From positions 1,397,727 through 1,461,726 of the forward strand of contig JARGSG010000183.1 in NCBI GenBank assembly GCA_030374805.1: a stretch of DNA of 64,000 nucleotides, given 5' to 3'. Under the pieces are notes generated by a model. That model worked only from the letters and a program-made list of their open reading frames with translations, ran no database searches and was not told the origin of the DNA. The number at the start of each line of letters is the position of its first letter. Position 1 is the stretch's first letter. The stretch comes from Gracilaria gracilis (Eukaryota; Rhodophyta; Florideophyceae; Gracilariales; Gracilariaceae). Both the position numbers and the translations under genes were made by a program. This document shows, one piece after another, positions 29,589-40,245 of the stretch.

Positions 29589-29980
29589 AATAGGCCAGTC
29601 GACGTTTGAGAGAGGCGAGAAATTTGGGCGGTTGATTCACTTTCATTGGTAGTGTGCAAGGTAGTCCGGTAATGGCTAAAGTTGAATCTACTTGAACAAG
29701 TTGTTGTTGGTGTAGATATGCGCTTCGCACACAAGGTAGATAGATGGGCTCCGAGAAATTTGAGGAATGGGGGGCGGGAAACAATGTTATTCAAAGCGGA
29801 AGGGCTTGATTTTTTGAATTTAAAAAGAGTGTGCACTGCAGCCACTGGCACACATGATGTCGAGCGCCACATGGATTCAAACTGCGGGACACCCGGGAAC
29901 TGTCGCAGTCGAGAGCAGTGTGTGTGCAGCAGCGACATCGCTGCTACCGTGTATAGCGCCAGCTACCAGTTCCCTCAGCC
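29589..29980. other. Short intergenic, promoter of the 1324-residue protein
   Basis: 391 bp. Contains GGTAGATA (29735-29742; complement of TATCTACC). Nothing else is identified. Confidence 0.45.
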
Positions 29981-32900
29981 ATGATTTCTCCATACCAGAA
30001 GGGCCTCTTCGACTCACCCCCCGCTCCATCTCTGAATCATGCTATGGAAGCCCTGCGAGAAGCCGCTATATCTCCTGCTCAGCCTTCGACAAGCGATTCT
30101 CTCTTGTGCACACCATCTAACATAGCAACCCCCGCGCGTCTCCAACCGCAGAAGACTTTTGTATCTCCCAAGCCAAATAGCGTCGATTTCAACTTCCCGT
30201 CCTCTAACCGCCAGGTCTCCCCACTGACTCAGATCTTTCGAAGCAATTCGACCACAACCAACTCACAGCTACGAGTGAAGGCGTCCCACCTGAAGCCACC
30301 GCGTCCTTCTCCGAGTCGGACACCCAGCTCCAATGATAAGAAAATTGCGGCAACACCATCACCTGCTCCAGCATTGCGGCTAAGAAATGGAGAGGCCACT
30401 ACCCCATATGTCCAATCCCCTTCAACACAGTCCGATGCATTCGAGTCGCCTTCGGTTGTGCGTCAAATTCCCGCTACATTCTCCGCCGTGAAGACCCCAG
30501 GCTCCAATCCAATCGTTATTCAGCCGGAAAATTCTCCCTCAGCAAGCGAGAAGAAGCAGCTAGCTAGAGAACAGGACCCCGAGGTATTGGCGTCTTTCTT
30601 CAAGTCACGGAGTGCAAAAATGCTTTCTCCTCTCGGAGACCTATCGAAAAAGCGTGCAAGAAATATCACCAGAGTAGATGTCAACGTCAATCCGCTAGCG
30701 AGAACGAAAGAGGAGGCATCTATGGTTCCGAGAAATACACCAATCGATACCGTGCTCAATGTACCATTCAGCCTGTCATATGGCTTCGAGGAAACTCTTG
30801 AGGTGGACCTGGGATGCAGGGCGAGTCGTGTTCCCCTACCCTACGCCATTAACGTTTTCACTTTTGACCTAGATGGTTCGATCAAACCACGCTCAGCTCG
30901 CCTAGAACGCGATCCAGATGACAAAGCAAGCATGTTGGTTGAGTTCCTTGTACCAGAGACGCTATTCCGTCCTGTGCCAGACGAGGAAAACGACCAAACG
31001 CATCCAATTAGTGATGCTCTTGAAGAAGCGGGTATAATATTTTGGGCTGCTCCTGATGCACATGCGAATGATGGATGTGATAGATTTATCCTCACAGTCA
31101 CTGATGAAAATGGAAAAGAGTATGAAACCCAAGTCGAAATCCATGTAAGGAAAACCGAACCACTAATCGCGGTAGAGACAAACGACGAAGCCCCAGATGT
31201 ATCAAGAACCGAGACTTTCATTGATTTCCCGGCCGGTAGCAAGTTTTCGGAGAACTCCATCAGAATATGGAATAATACGGAGGGAGGAGCCCCACTTTTG
31301 CTGAATGTGCTCATGCGAGATGTAGGTTCAGGTGTGTTTTCTATTGGGAAATCATCAGATGATGTCGACCTTTGTATTCCTATGTATATTCCATCAGGCG
31401 ACTTCTGCTCGTTCTCGGCTAAGTTTGAACTCATACCCGAAGTTGCAATAGATCATGAGTATTACGGATTTGCACTAATCAAGTACGCAACCATACTTCC
31501 TTCCGCCGTAAGTCCTGAAGATGATGCTGAGTTGTACCATGCCTATGATCACGTTCTCAACTTCACTGCTTCGAACGCCATAGCGGATGTAGACTGTGAA
31601 ATGGCACAGCCACTCGATCCCGAAGATGACAAATTGGAAGAACACAAGTTCTGCCGCCCCGAGTCTCATCTCCATCCGGATATGAATTGCGCTCTTGAAC
31701 ACTTGTCGGATTCAATGTTGCCAGAATCAACCGTAGCGACTTCTTACGGGAGAGAGTATTCCGTCAATTCATCGAGCGAGTCGCGTAAGGATCCTAGAAG
31801 CACGAAGAGCAATGGAAGCAACAAAAAGAAGTTCGTGAGCCTGAACGTTGAACCTCTTTCAATTCATGTATCACCTGGTGCTGTTGAACAAATACCAGTG
31901 GATGTCCCGAGAGAAACTGAGGAACATTGCCGGGTGTTTTTACACCAACCTCCGAAATGGGTTCCTGGCCGTGACAGCGAAGAGAACATTAATCAAGCAA
32001 ATCGCCCGAGTAGCAGAGGTGCTACAGAGAAGAAACCCGTAAACAGTCTAGCTGGAAGCCTCAAGAGTCCTCCAGTCCATGGGACGAAGGACATCAGGAA
32101 TAGCAGCTCTGTTTCTGTTCAAATGGCCGACCGGTTGAAGAAGACACCGCAGCGTGGAATTCAAGAACAGAATGGTTTGATGCAAAACGATGGCAAGTAT
32201 GCTTCGAACATTCGTGACGAGGGTGGAGTTGTAGGAAATGAATCGCAATCAAAGATAGGAACCAGCAGCTTCGCGATGAAGATTCCTGGCGACTTTGCCT
32301 GTCAAACAAATCAGAACAGCCACAAGGCCACCCCTCTCGACAAGGAGGGCACCGTTTCTGTTTCTGGAATGCCAGCGGACTCCAGCGTGGATAGTCTTGC
32401 TTTGAAAATACCAAGAGATTCATCGAACAACACAGTACGTAGCAGCGACACTATTCCGAATTTCCAAAGGCGAGAGTCCCCCAGTGCGTTTGAATATGGA
32501 GTTCAGGGTACCAAGAATTCTATCAGAGCTTCCCATCAGAGCTTTACAACTGCCGCAAGTGTGGAAGATAATCGCAGATTCTTCGGATTCAGGAGGCTTA
32601 CAAAGCATTGTAAACCTAAGATCAAGATGCCCCGCAGCATCAGAGAAAATGGTGTTCGAGTTCGTGCCTCTTGTGGGTCAGCATTACTTCCGTTATATAA
32701 CGCTTCGAATTCATCTATTCACGTGAATATAGAGATCAAGAAATATCCAGGCTCGAAGGCTGCAGCTCAAGCGAACCACACGATGTTGGCTCTCGAACCG
32801 CAGCAAAGAATGAATGTGGTTATTACTCGAATGTCTTCTACAGAAGGTCATTTGAGGATCATCATTACTGGTTATCTGAGAGGGCCAGTGAAGTTATCAA

Positions 32901-33955
32901 CAGTATATCACGTCCCTCTCTTTGTAGAGGAAAGCTATAATCGAGTACCAGCTGCGACAGGTTTTGCCGTTGACAGGCCCACCATTACTTTCTACAAGGG
33001 CCCTTCACGATTCCAATACCAGACCTTAAGGGTTTTGAATGGGACGTTCAAAGCTGTACCCTACAAGGTTTGGCTGGGGGGTTGGAAAGATAACAAGAGC
33101 ACTTGTGATGAAGGCGTGCTGGAGATATTGTCGAGCAAAATGGGAACCATTGAAGGTCGAAAGTGTGTGACTGTTAAACTGAGATTCGATTCCAATCACC
33201 CGGTACAGCACTATCGACAAATGCTGTACATCTCTATGGATAACAGTACAGATAAGGTACCCATTTTCGCATATACTGGTTCTTCCGCTATCCGAATGTT
33301 TATGACAAGAGATGGTATGTTCCGTGTGGAGAATCAAGGAAACCGAAGTGGATTTGTAGTGCTATCTGGGCCGGAAGTGGATTCATTAGATAATCAAACG
33401 GAAAAAGCTGTTCTTCAACCGAAGGAGCACAAGTATCTAGTAGCACCGTATGGATCAGGGACTTCCATTTATACTGGTGACGAAATCGCTCGGTCAAGAT
33501 TTTGCCGTGCTGCCGAGGTTTTACCGAATGTCAAGCGTGAAGCGGGTGAAGAAATGTCTCTGTTCTTAGGGACTTTTGACGGGGAAGAAGAAGCGAGGAG
33601 AAACGAGTGCTTGCTATGGAATCGAGACACAAAACACTCGCTTCATTACGCGGGACGACTGCTTGGGAATAATATATGTCGAAGCAAATATGATCCTAAC
33701 CAACGACGTGTGATTAATGATAGTAAGGGCACGAATGACTGTGGATGGCAGGCTTCAATTGATGCAGACGGCTACGTTCATATCGAGAATTACGATGCGC
33801 AGAAATCCCTCAAGTTCAAATGCAAAGGCGCCGAACCGAAGCATGGTGTTATTCCACCGTTAGGAGACGCAAAGCTTGCGGCTTTCCTGGAGAATGTGGA
33901 AGTTTTTGCTCGTGGCACTTGTATGGAGTTATACAACGAACGGAGGTTTGAGTAG
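29981..33955 (+). CDS. Large protein with ASH/Ig-like segments and many S/T-P sites
   Basis: 1324 residues, single exon. The first 260 residues are disordered and carry at least 14 Ser-Pro/Thr-Pro sites (for example ISPYQ, CTPSN, PSPSRTP, KTPGS), a pattern of proteins phosphorylated by cyclin-dependent or MAP kinases. From about 270 there are predicted beta-sandwich segments. One at about 413-500 (SIRIWNNTEGGAPLLLNV, then SGDFCSFSAKFELIP) has the N-x-T/S...F-x-V-x-F-x-P rhythm of ASH (ASPM-SPD2-Hydin) domains; two more lie near 880-990 and 990-1110. The overall plan recalls CEP192/SPD-2 centrosome scaffolds, but similarity is too weak to name it. If so, it could act at the red-algal spindle-pole 'polar rings'. 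This last step is speculation. Confidence 0.75.
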   Translation: MISPYQKGLFDSPPAPSLNHAMEALREAAISPAQPSTSDSLLCTPSNIATPARLQPQKTFVSPKPNSVDFNFPSSNRQVSPLTQIFRSNSTTTNSQLRVKASHLKPPRPSPSRTPSSNDKKIAATPSPAPALRLRNGEATTPYVQSPSTQSDAFESPSVVRQIPATFSAVKTPGSNPIVIQPENSPSASEKKQLAREQDPEVLASFFKSRSAKMLSPLGDLSKKRARNITRVDVNVNPLARTKEEASMVPRNTPIDTVLNVPFSLSYGFEETLEVDLGCRASRVPLPYAINVFTFDLDGSIKPRSARLERDPDDKASMLVEFLVPETLFRPVPDEENDQTHPISDALEEAGIIFWAAPDAHANDGCDRFILTVTDENGKEYETQVEIHVRKTEPLIAVETNDEAPDVSRTETFIDFPAGSKFSENSIRIWNNTEGGAPLLLNVLMRDVGSGVFSIGKSSDDVDLCIPMYIPSGDFCSFSAKFELIPEVAIDHEYYGFALIKYATILPSAVSPEDDAELYHAYDHVLNFTASNAIADVDCEMAQPLDPEDDKLEEHKFCRPESHLHPDMNCALEHLSDSMLPESTVATSYGREYSVNSSSESRKDPRSTKSNGSNKKKFVSLNVEPLSIHVSPGAVEQIPVDVPRETEEHCRVFLHQPPKWVPGRDSEENINQANRPSSRGATEKKPVNSLAGSLKSPPVHGTKDIRNSSSVSVQMADRLKKTPQRGIQEQNGLMQNDGKYASNIRDEGGVVGNESQSKIGTSSFAMKIPGDFACQTNQNSHKATPLDKEGTVSVSGMPADSSVDSLALKIPRDSSNNTVRSSDTIPNFQRRESPSAFEYGVQGTKNSIRASHQSFTTAASVEDNRRFFGFRRLTKHCKPKIKMPRSIRENGVRVRASCGSALLPLYNASNSSIHVNIEIKKYPGSKAAAQANHTMLALEPQQRMNVVITRMSSTEGHLRIIITGYLRGPVKLSTVYHVPLFVEESYNRVPAATGFAVDRPTITFYKGPSRFQYQTLRVLNGTFKAVPYKVWLGGWKDNKSTCDEGVLEILSSKMGTIEGRKCVTVKLRFDSNHPVQHYRQMLYISMDNSTDKVPIFAYTGSSAIRMFMTRDGMFRVENQGNRSGFVVLSGPEVDSLDNQTEKAVLQPKEHKYLVAPYGSGTSIYTGDEIARSRFCRAAEVLPNVKREAGEEMSLFLGTFDGEEEARRNECLLWNRDTKHSLHYAGRLLGNNICRSKYDPNQRRVINDSKGTNDCGWQASIDADGYVHIENYDAQKSLKFKCKGAEPKHGVIPPLGDAKLAAFLENVEVFARGTCMELYNERRFE

Positions 33956-34529
33956 AGTTTAACCGCTGAATATGCACAGCTGTAGTAGAATGTTCAGAAA
34001 CACAAGTTATAAAAGCACGAAGCAATTATGTGAAGTACGAAGGCACATAAAGTTAGCCGTATTATTCTTGTATCATACGCAGCTGTGTACGCAATAAGGT
34101 TAGAACGTTAACGCTAAGAGGGCTAGCCCTCTGTGGCAAACTCAATTGCCGATGATCAATCTATGTTTCGTGTGGGAGCTCACTACAAGAATCGTTGTCT
34201 ACGTTCATCAGCTGTCCGGCCAGACGCTTTTGTACCCCAGTTGTCTCACATTTCGTGTTTATTCAGGGGTCGTTCATAAGCTGAAGTTAAAATGAACCAA
34301 TGAAGCTCAACGTTTATCGTCCTTGTCGGAGAACTGCAAGCTTTAATCATTATATGATTTTCCCCCGCGTAGCGTTAGCGTGTAGATACCCAAGGGTAGC
34401 TTTGATCTCCACTCGCTAATGTGTGCTTTCCTGTGCCATGGGGTGTTTCTTCGTTTCTCCAGAGTACGAAGGATGTATGATATGAGGCTTGTGGGCCAAG
34501 AAGAGAGAGAGCCCTCTTAACAGTTAATC
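33956..34529. other. Intergenic
   Basis: Contains a perfect 16-bp palindrome AGAGGGCTAGCCCTCT at 34117-34132, 160 bp past the preceding stop. No gene. It ends at the target-site copy of a LINE insertion. Confidence 0.5.
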
Positions 34530-34541
34530 TCTAAAGATTAC

Positions 34542-34799
34542 TTCTTCTTCTTCTTCTTTAATTGGATAATGTGTTCTAATTCCTAACACAACGGAGATCT
34601 ATCTTACAGATATTTCTCCCTCTTCAGAAAGGCCAGAATCTTTTTTGGTGCTTCCAAAATGAGCTTTTGAAGAGACTTTTCTTGGCTGCGTATGCGACCG
34701 CAGAAGATCTGTCGTCGACTTGCATTTGTCAACGGGCACCGTAGCAGAACATGTTCACAGTCTTTCTTGACTCCAAGCGCACATTCGCAGCGTAACACT
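34542..34799 (-). mobile_element. 5'-truncated LINE (non-LTR retrotransposon), copy 1
   Basis: 258 bp flanked by a 12-bp target duplication TCTAAAGATTAC (34530-34541 and 34800-34811). On the minus strand it encodes the last ~64 residues of a LINE ORF2 (34798-34604), with C-x-C...H-x4-C (CECALGVKKDCEHVLLRC) and the ending FLKREKYL, then a 3' UTR and a (GAA)n tail next to the target copy. This is the classic outcome of target-primed reverse transcription. It is related to the copy at 38.7 kb. Confidence 0.9.
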
Positions 34800-34811
34800 T
34801 CTAAAGATTAC

Positions 34812-35611
34812 ATAGTGTATCTATGATGATGATCATCATCATCATCATCCTCACTGAGGATGGATTGGAAGTAGGCAACTTGGCTGGAGTCACACGAGAG
34901 AACAGCGAGAGAAATAGGAATATTGTATCATAAGCTTCCTACCGTGTGGCAAATTGCCACTGGCAAGCTTCAATTGGCAAACTTGCAAGTTCCAACAGCT
35001 GGAATGTGGCTCTTGCGACAGAGACGGTTGTGCGAGCGACGGACAAAGTTACTGTTAGATACCCTTGATAGATATATATACCCTGTATCTACAAATGGAG
35101 GCGACTGGCCGAGCGTGACGTCAAGACTTTTTGACTCAAAAGAGTGCATCAGTTGCAGCTTGAAGAGGAAGAAGCATTGGTGGCTGGCAATCTTCCAATT
35201 GCAAGCGAGCGTGCAAAATTGCGCGCGCGCAGCAGTCAAAACTCCGCCGCCAATCGGCCGCCATTTGAATGAAATTCAGCCGCGCCAGGAATTGGCTCGG
35301 AATTGCGCGCTCTTCACCTCGTTCGCTCGCTAAACTTCACCCACCCGAGCGCAAACCCGCTTCGATCTTGTATCCGCGCACGTCAGCTCTCCTCCGCTTC
35401 TAGTCTCTCACCCTTGAGAGCCCAACCACCTCCGACCACTTACGAGTCCGACTCCCTTTTTCACTTCTCTCTCTTCCACTTTCGCCCAAAAACCGTTTCT
35501 TGCAACAACCTTTGCTCCCCCTTTCTTCGCCACGTTGCCGCGCGCTGTCACCAGTCATTATCACCGCAGTTGCCACCGTTCCCATCTTGACTCTTTCGTG
35601 TTGTGCTCGCA
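34812..35611. other. Promoter region of CstF-77
   Basis: 800 bp with an ATC/ATG-rich stretch at 34822-34850, a CCAAT box at 35250-35254 and a pyrimidine-rich 5' UTR (35340-35600). No separate gene. Confidence 0.5.
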
Positions 35612-38236
35612 ATGGAGTCAGCTCGCGCCGCAGATGGCGAGCGGCGTGTGGCAAACGATCAATGGGACATCGATGGATGGCACATTCTGGCGTCCGAAGC
35701 CGAAAAGTGCTCCTTTCAAGTCGCAGAGCCCGTGTATGAGCGTCTCGTCAAGCAATTCCCGCCCATTGGAAAGTTTTGGCGTTCATACGCCGAACATCTT
35801 TTACGTGAGCAGCCCGAAAATCACACTGACATTACGGCCATCTACGATCGCGCCGTCAAGAATGCGCCCACTTCAATTGACCTTTGGCGAAGCTATCTTA
35901 CCTACGTCAGTGCTAGGGCTGCGGAGATTCCCGGCTCCAAGCTTGAATCTGATGCGATTGCTGTGCATGAAAGAGCCGTAAAATGTGCCGGGTTGGACCT
36001 TAATTCCCATCCGTTGTGGACCCACTACATCGAATTCGTCAAAAAGCAAACAATGCTTTCTGATAGCCAACGTCGAGACGCACTACGACGTGTATATCAA
36101 CGAGCGGTAATGATTTCCATTCTTTTGTTTCAACATCGCCCTGCGTATCTCATTCTGTGTACTTTCCGTACTCGCTTCAAGCATGCCCGCCCCTCTTATC
36201 ACCATCTTCAAAAAAGAACATTTCGTGTACATCTTCATGTTGTTCCTTCCACATGTTATTCAATTTCCTGTGTCGTCTCATGAATGTTGTTTTGCACCTT
36301 CATAGTAGACATTGTGAACACACTAGCCCTCGCTGTCCTGTCAATACGAATGACTCCACGCATGACGATACCACACGGTTCTTGAAGTAGGCGCTTGTTC
36401 GAGCGCATTACTTCTTTGCCTTAACCTATACCTCTTGATTATCCCCCCACTCTCCAGGTAGACATACAATGCCTGTTTCGGGGCGGGCAGATGCTTGTGA
36501 AGAGGCTGAACGCGAAACCCACAGAATGAGATACTGCAACAACAAACATTTATACAACTACTAACCATACATTCTCGTCCGTTTGTCTTTCGCCACATCC
36601 TCAAACTTTTTCTTCTATACAGGTCCGAACACCTATGCACAATCTAGACGCCTTCTGGCGAGAGTACACTACATTTGAACAGACAAGTAACACCAACAAA
36701 GAGATCGGTCGAACTCACATGGCTGAGAACCAACCAAAGAATATTGACGCTCGTGCCGAGTTTCGTGCACGAAAAACAAGACGTGAAGGCCTAACTCTGT
36801 CGGCACTACCAGTGCCCCCACGAGGACGTGCAAAGGAGTCATCACAAGCGCAACAATGGCGCAGATTCATTCTACATGAGAGGTCAAACCCATCGTCATT
36901 GGCAGACAGCGACCTTCATGAGCGGGTACTACATGCTTATGAAAGTGCTCTCGCACCAATGCATCGGTATCCAGATTTCTGGATAGAATACCTTTCATAC
37001 ATTCACAGCACGTTCGGCGTTGAACTAAAGCAGACGTTTGGGAAAGGTCACGATAATAAGGATTCAAACGGCAATTCTAACTCAAGTCTTACAAAGAAAA
37101 TGGCGGAATCTCTGGAACCAATTCTGGAAAGAGCAGTCGTGGCTGTCCCCCACAGCGTCGCCTTACACACTCACGCCAACTGGCTCTACACAAGGATTGG
37201 AGAATCTGGGAAGGGTGTTAGTGCGTTGGATGCGTTGTGCAAATCACACCCATCTCCCCTTGCTTATGTTCATTTAGTACGAGCGACTCGAAAACATGAA
37301 GGAAGAGATGCAGCAAGGAAGGTCTTTGGACGTGCGAGAAAAGATCCGAAAGGAACACATCCGAGCGTGTACGTTGCTGCGGCGTTGATGGAGTTCTCCA
37401 TTAACAAAGACAGCAAAGTTGCGCGGAACGTATTTGAGTTTGGATTGAAGAATTTTGCGAAGAACGCTGTGATGGCCACAGAATACGTCAATTGGTTATG
37501 GGGGACTGGTGATCTGGAGTATGCCAGGGTGGTTCTGAAGAAAGTGATGCCCGATGCAAAGGGTACCCCAGCGGAGGTTCGTCGCCTGTGGGAACGTTGG
37601 ATTGACCTCGAAGAACTGATTGGTGATGCCTCCACTGTAGACCAAGTAGAAGCTCTGTGGAAAGAAAGTGGAGTTGGCCGTCCTGAAACTGTCGTCAGTG
37701 AGGTTTTGAGAAGAACCCGATTCCTTGGTTTCGAAGGGTTTTCAGAGAATGAAATGGGGGCTATCAATGGAAATCGCGCTAGTGCTTCAGATAAGTCTAC
37801 AGGTGCCACTGCTGGCAGTGGGGGGCGTAGGGACCCCAGAACGGGGAGAAGGGTTGGGTCATCAGGCGGTACCAAAGAAACCATGGGAAATGGAACATCA
37901 CAACGACGGGTTAGGGATGAAAGCCAAGGTTCTGTCCTGAAAGTGGCCATCGAGATGCTACAAAGAATGGCATCAGCAGTGCCTCCAGTAGCAGCACCAC
38001 CGCTAAACCCAGATGTTTTATTCCGTATGATTGAGAACACCCCTGAAGCATTCACTGACACACCCGCTGGAAGAAATGCCGGCGGGAGTTCAAGAAAAGG
38101 AAAGGACAACACTGCGAAGAAAAGGAAGAGTGATGAGATTAACCATATTGCAACGTCAGCAGCCATAGGCATTGGTGTTGGAGCTCCCGATGTATTTCGT
38201 GCGCGGCAAGCCGCGAAACAGGCGAGAACAAGATAA
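35612..38236 (+). CDS. CSTF77: Cleavage stimulation factor 77-kDa subunit (CstF-77/Rna14), two exons
   Basis: Coding sequence joins 35612-36106 and 36623-38236 (702 residues). Exon 1 ends RRVYQRA and exon 2 starts VRTPMHNLDAFWREYTTFE; together they make the family's VYQRAV-x-TP...W-x-x-Y-x-x-FE segment. Seen: HAT (half-a-TPR) repeats along the whole protein (FPPIGKFWRSYAEHLL, IDLWRSYLTYV, HPLWTHYIEFV, YPDFWIEYLSYI), then the Suf/HAT-C region to about 560 (for example NVFEFGLKNFAKNAVMATEY) and a C-terminal NPDVLFRMIENTP-type helix. It is a scaffold of the pre-mRNA 3'-end cleavage/polyadenylation machinery in the nucleus, binding CstF-64 and CPSF. The ATG at 35612 is used. Confidence 0.93.
36107..36622 (+). 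other. Intron of CstF-77
   Basis: 516 bp, GTAATG...TATACAG, phase 0, with a long pyrimidine-rich 3' part. Both exons end or begin inside one conserved HAT motif, so the junction is firm. Confidence 0.88.
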
Positions 38237-38697
38237 TCTATTGCTTGGAATACTATTAAAACGGAGCTTACGTTACGTTTATAACGCAAGGCAGTTTGTC
38301 CACTTCTTGTATTGTGGCAAACAGGGGCGATTCCTCGAATGTGCTCCAGTAGAGCTCCCACGTGCACTGTACTCAAAGAGGCCCAGGAGTTTCTCCCTCT
38401 CTCTTTTATTGAGTGCACTACCGTTGGTACCCAAGATAGCTTACTTACAACGTAGCACAGAACGTTTTTTCAGTTTAGGAAGAGGGAACGGAACTCAGGA
38501 CCATTGTACACGGAAGCTCCAAATTGTACACGCCGAATCAATCATATTCCTCGCTAAACGCTTTTTGCTCTAGGATACTCCTCTAACCTCTGTCCAAACC
38601 GAAAAGAAAAAGCGGAGGCACCTATTGCACAAGGCCCGAAGAGTAGGGTCTAGTTACTGGTGTCAAGGGCGAATGGTTCTGAGGTTCTGAGACAACC
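38237..38697. other. 3' flank of CstF-77
   Basis: Noncoding. It ends at the left target copy of LINE copy 2. No gene is seen. Confidence 0.5.
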
Positions 38698-38709
38698 AAA
38701 TCTTTCGTA

Positions 38710-39102
38710 AAGCAGAAAGGAAGAAGTAAGTTGCTTTTTGAAGTAGCAGATAACGGGGAACAGGGGAACATACGGCGTTCCGAGGTCACATTGGCGCAGT
38801 TCACCACTACACACGTTCCAACGCTGCACCCGGTTAGCTCATACCTCAACGGAAAAGTTACGCGTTGTGAATGTGGAACGGCAGCCAAGAAAGACGTAGA
38901 ACATGTACTTTTTCGGTGCGCTCTTACCAACGCAGCTCGACGCGCTGTGCTCCCGACAGTTAGAGAACGAAAAGACAAGTCGTTGTTAGATATGATTAAG
39001 GAATGGCCGTCACGGTTTTTGGCCTTCTTTAAGAGAGAGAACTATCTCTAGATAGAACTACTGCCGCCTCGAAATCAGGGGCGGCTGACCATAATAAAGA
39101 AG
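38710..39102 (+). mobile_element. 5'-truncated LINE, copy 2
   Basis: 393 bp flanked by a 12-bp target duplication AAATCTTTCGTA (38698-38709 and 39103-39114). It encodes about the last 105 residues of a LINE ORF2 ending at 39051, with the same C-x-C...H-x4-C knuckle (CECGTAAKKDVEHVLFRC) and ending FFKRENYL as copy 1, followed by a short 3' UTR and AATAAAGAAG before the target copy. Confidence 0.9.
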
Positions 39103-39114
39103 AAATCTTTCGTA

Positions 39115-40245
39115 TTATTGCTTCCAACACTATTAGTAGAAGCTAGTAATTCACTAGACTACAGCAAAGCTTCTACACGGTAAACGATGATCTCTCCCTT
39201 CAGGTAGCGTTAGCCTTCAAGGCCAAGAATTTCTGTGGTTCCTGTGTAGATAATTAGATTCCTAACAGAACGGCTTGTGGCATGTTGCAGATTTGCAAAG
39301 AGCAATGTTGCCATCCTTCAATAAGGGCTCTTAAACGGTTTACTTAAACCCCTTCTCGCGCGACGAGTTTCCGTCACTGGCAGAACGACGCAATCGCTCG
39401 TTTAGGGATGCGATTCGACAAAAACTTCTTGGCCTTCTTGAAGAAAGAGGAAGAAGTTAAGGAAACTATCTTGCAGCAAGATTCTTGCTCTTCTTTCATG
39501 ACCGTTTTCCTTCAATTTCGCAAATAAAACAGTAGTCCACAACGAAGAGGACGAGCTCTCACGGGCAGTTGTTCCAAATTGAAATCCAGAGAAAAACATG
39601 ATGTTGGTGGTGTTGTTGAACAAAGGTAGGGTACTGTAAGGCAACGGGCTAACATCACTCGTCTAACTTTTCTCTTCGTCACACTCGAGGCCGCGACAAT
39701 AAAACTAAAACGCATTCAATGTCAAGCGATGATGAATCCTTCAGAACTCTATACCCTATGACAAAAAGACGCTGATCATATGCCACAGTTCGAAGATTCA
39801 AACAACACGGTTGTTCAAACAGCCACGTTGTTCTAAACACATTCATTGCAAGGCCTTGTGTGAGTTGGACTTGAGAGAGCTCGCTGTCTTGCTCGCCCAC
39901 AACAGTCCTGGCCGGGGTACATCCAGTGCTCCAGCCCAGTGGGCCCAGGAACAAGAGATTCTTTGTCGAAAAGACTGAGCCACAACTGGCATCGGGAGTG
40001 ATACGACTAAATGTTTTAATCAATGTTTTAAATAGCTTACCGACTTGAGAATCATCCAAAATTGGGAAAAGGCCAACACCTCTGTTCCCTCTTGCTCCTT
40101 GCTATTATCCTCGCTCTAAGGCGTGGACTACAAGCCTCACAAAGTTAGAGGCTGAAACGGAAAACGCTTCATACTATGGAGTTTCTTGTTGCAGAGGTGA
40201 AGCAGTTCATCACATGCGGTACTATATGATGGAGCAAAACGAAAG
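39115..40245. other. Intergenic with a possible third LINE relic
   Basis: At about 39410-39465 the plus strand could encode KNFLAFLKKEEE, resembling the LINE ORF2 end in copies 1 and 2, but without the zinc knuckle or a target duplication. An open frame of 126 codons at 39679-40059 (minus) has no recognisable feature. Confidence 0.4.

Noticed and set aside
37270-38418. 382-codon minus-strand frame over CstF-77 exon 2
   Set aside because: Shadow of the confirmed exon; no motif.
39679-40059. 126-codon minus-strand frame downstream of PFP
   Set aside because: No recognisable motif and the region is rich in LINE-derived noise; not enough to call a gene.
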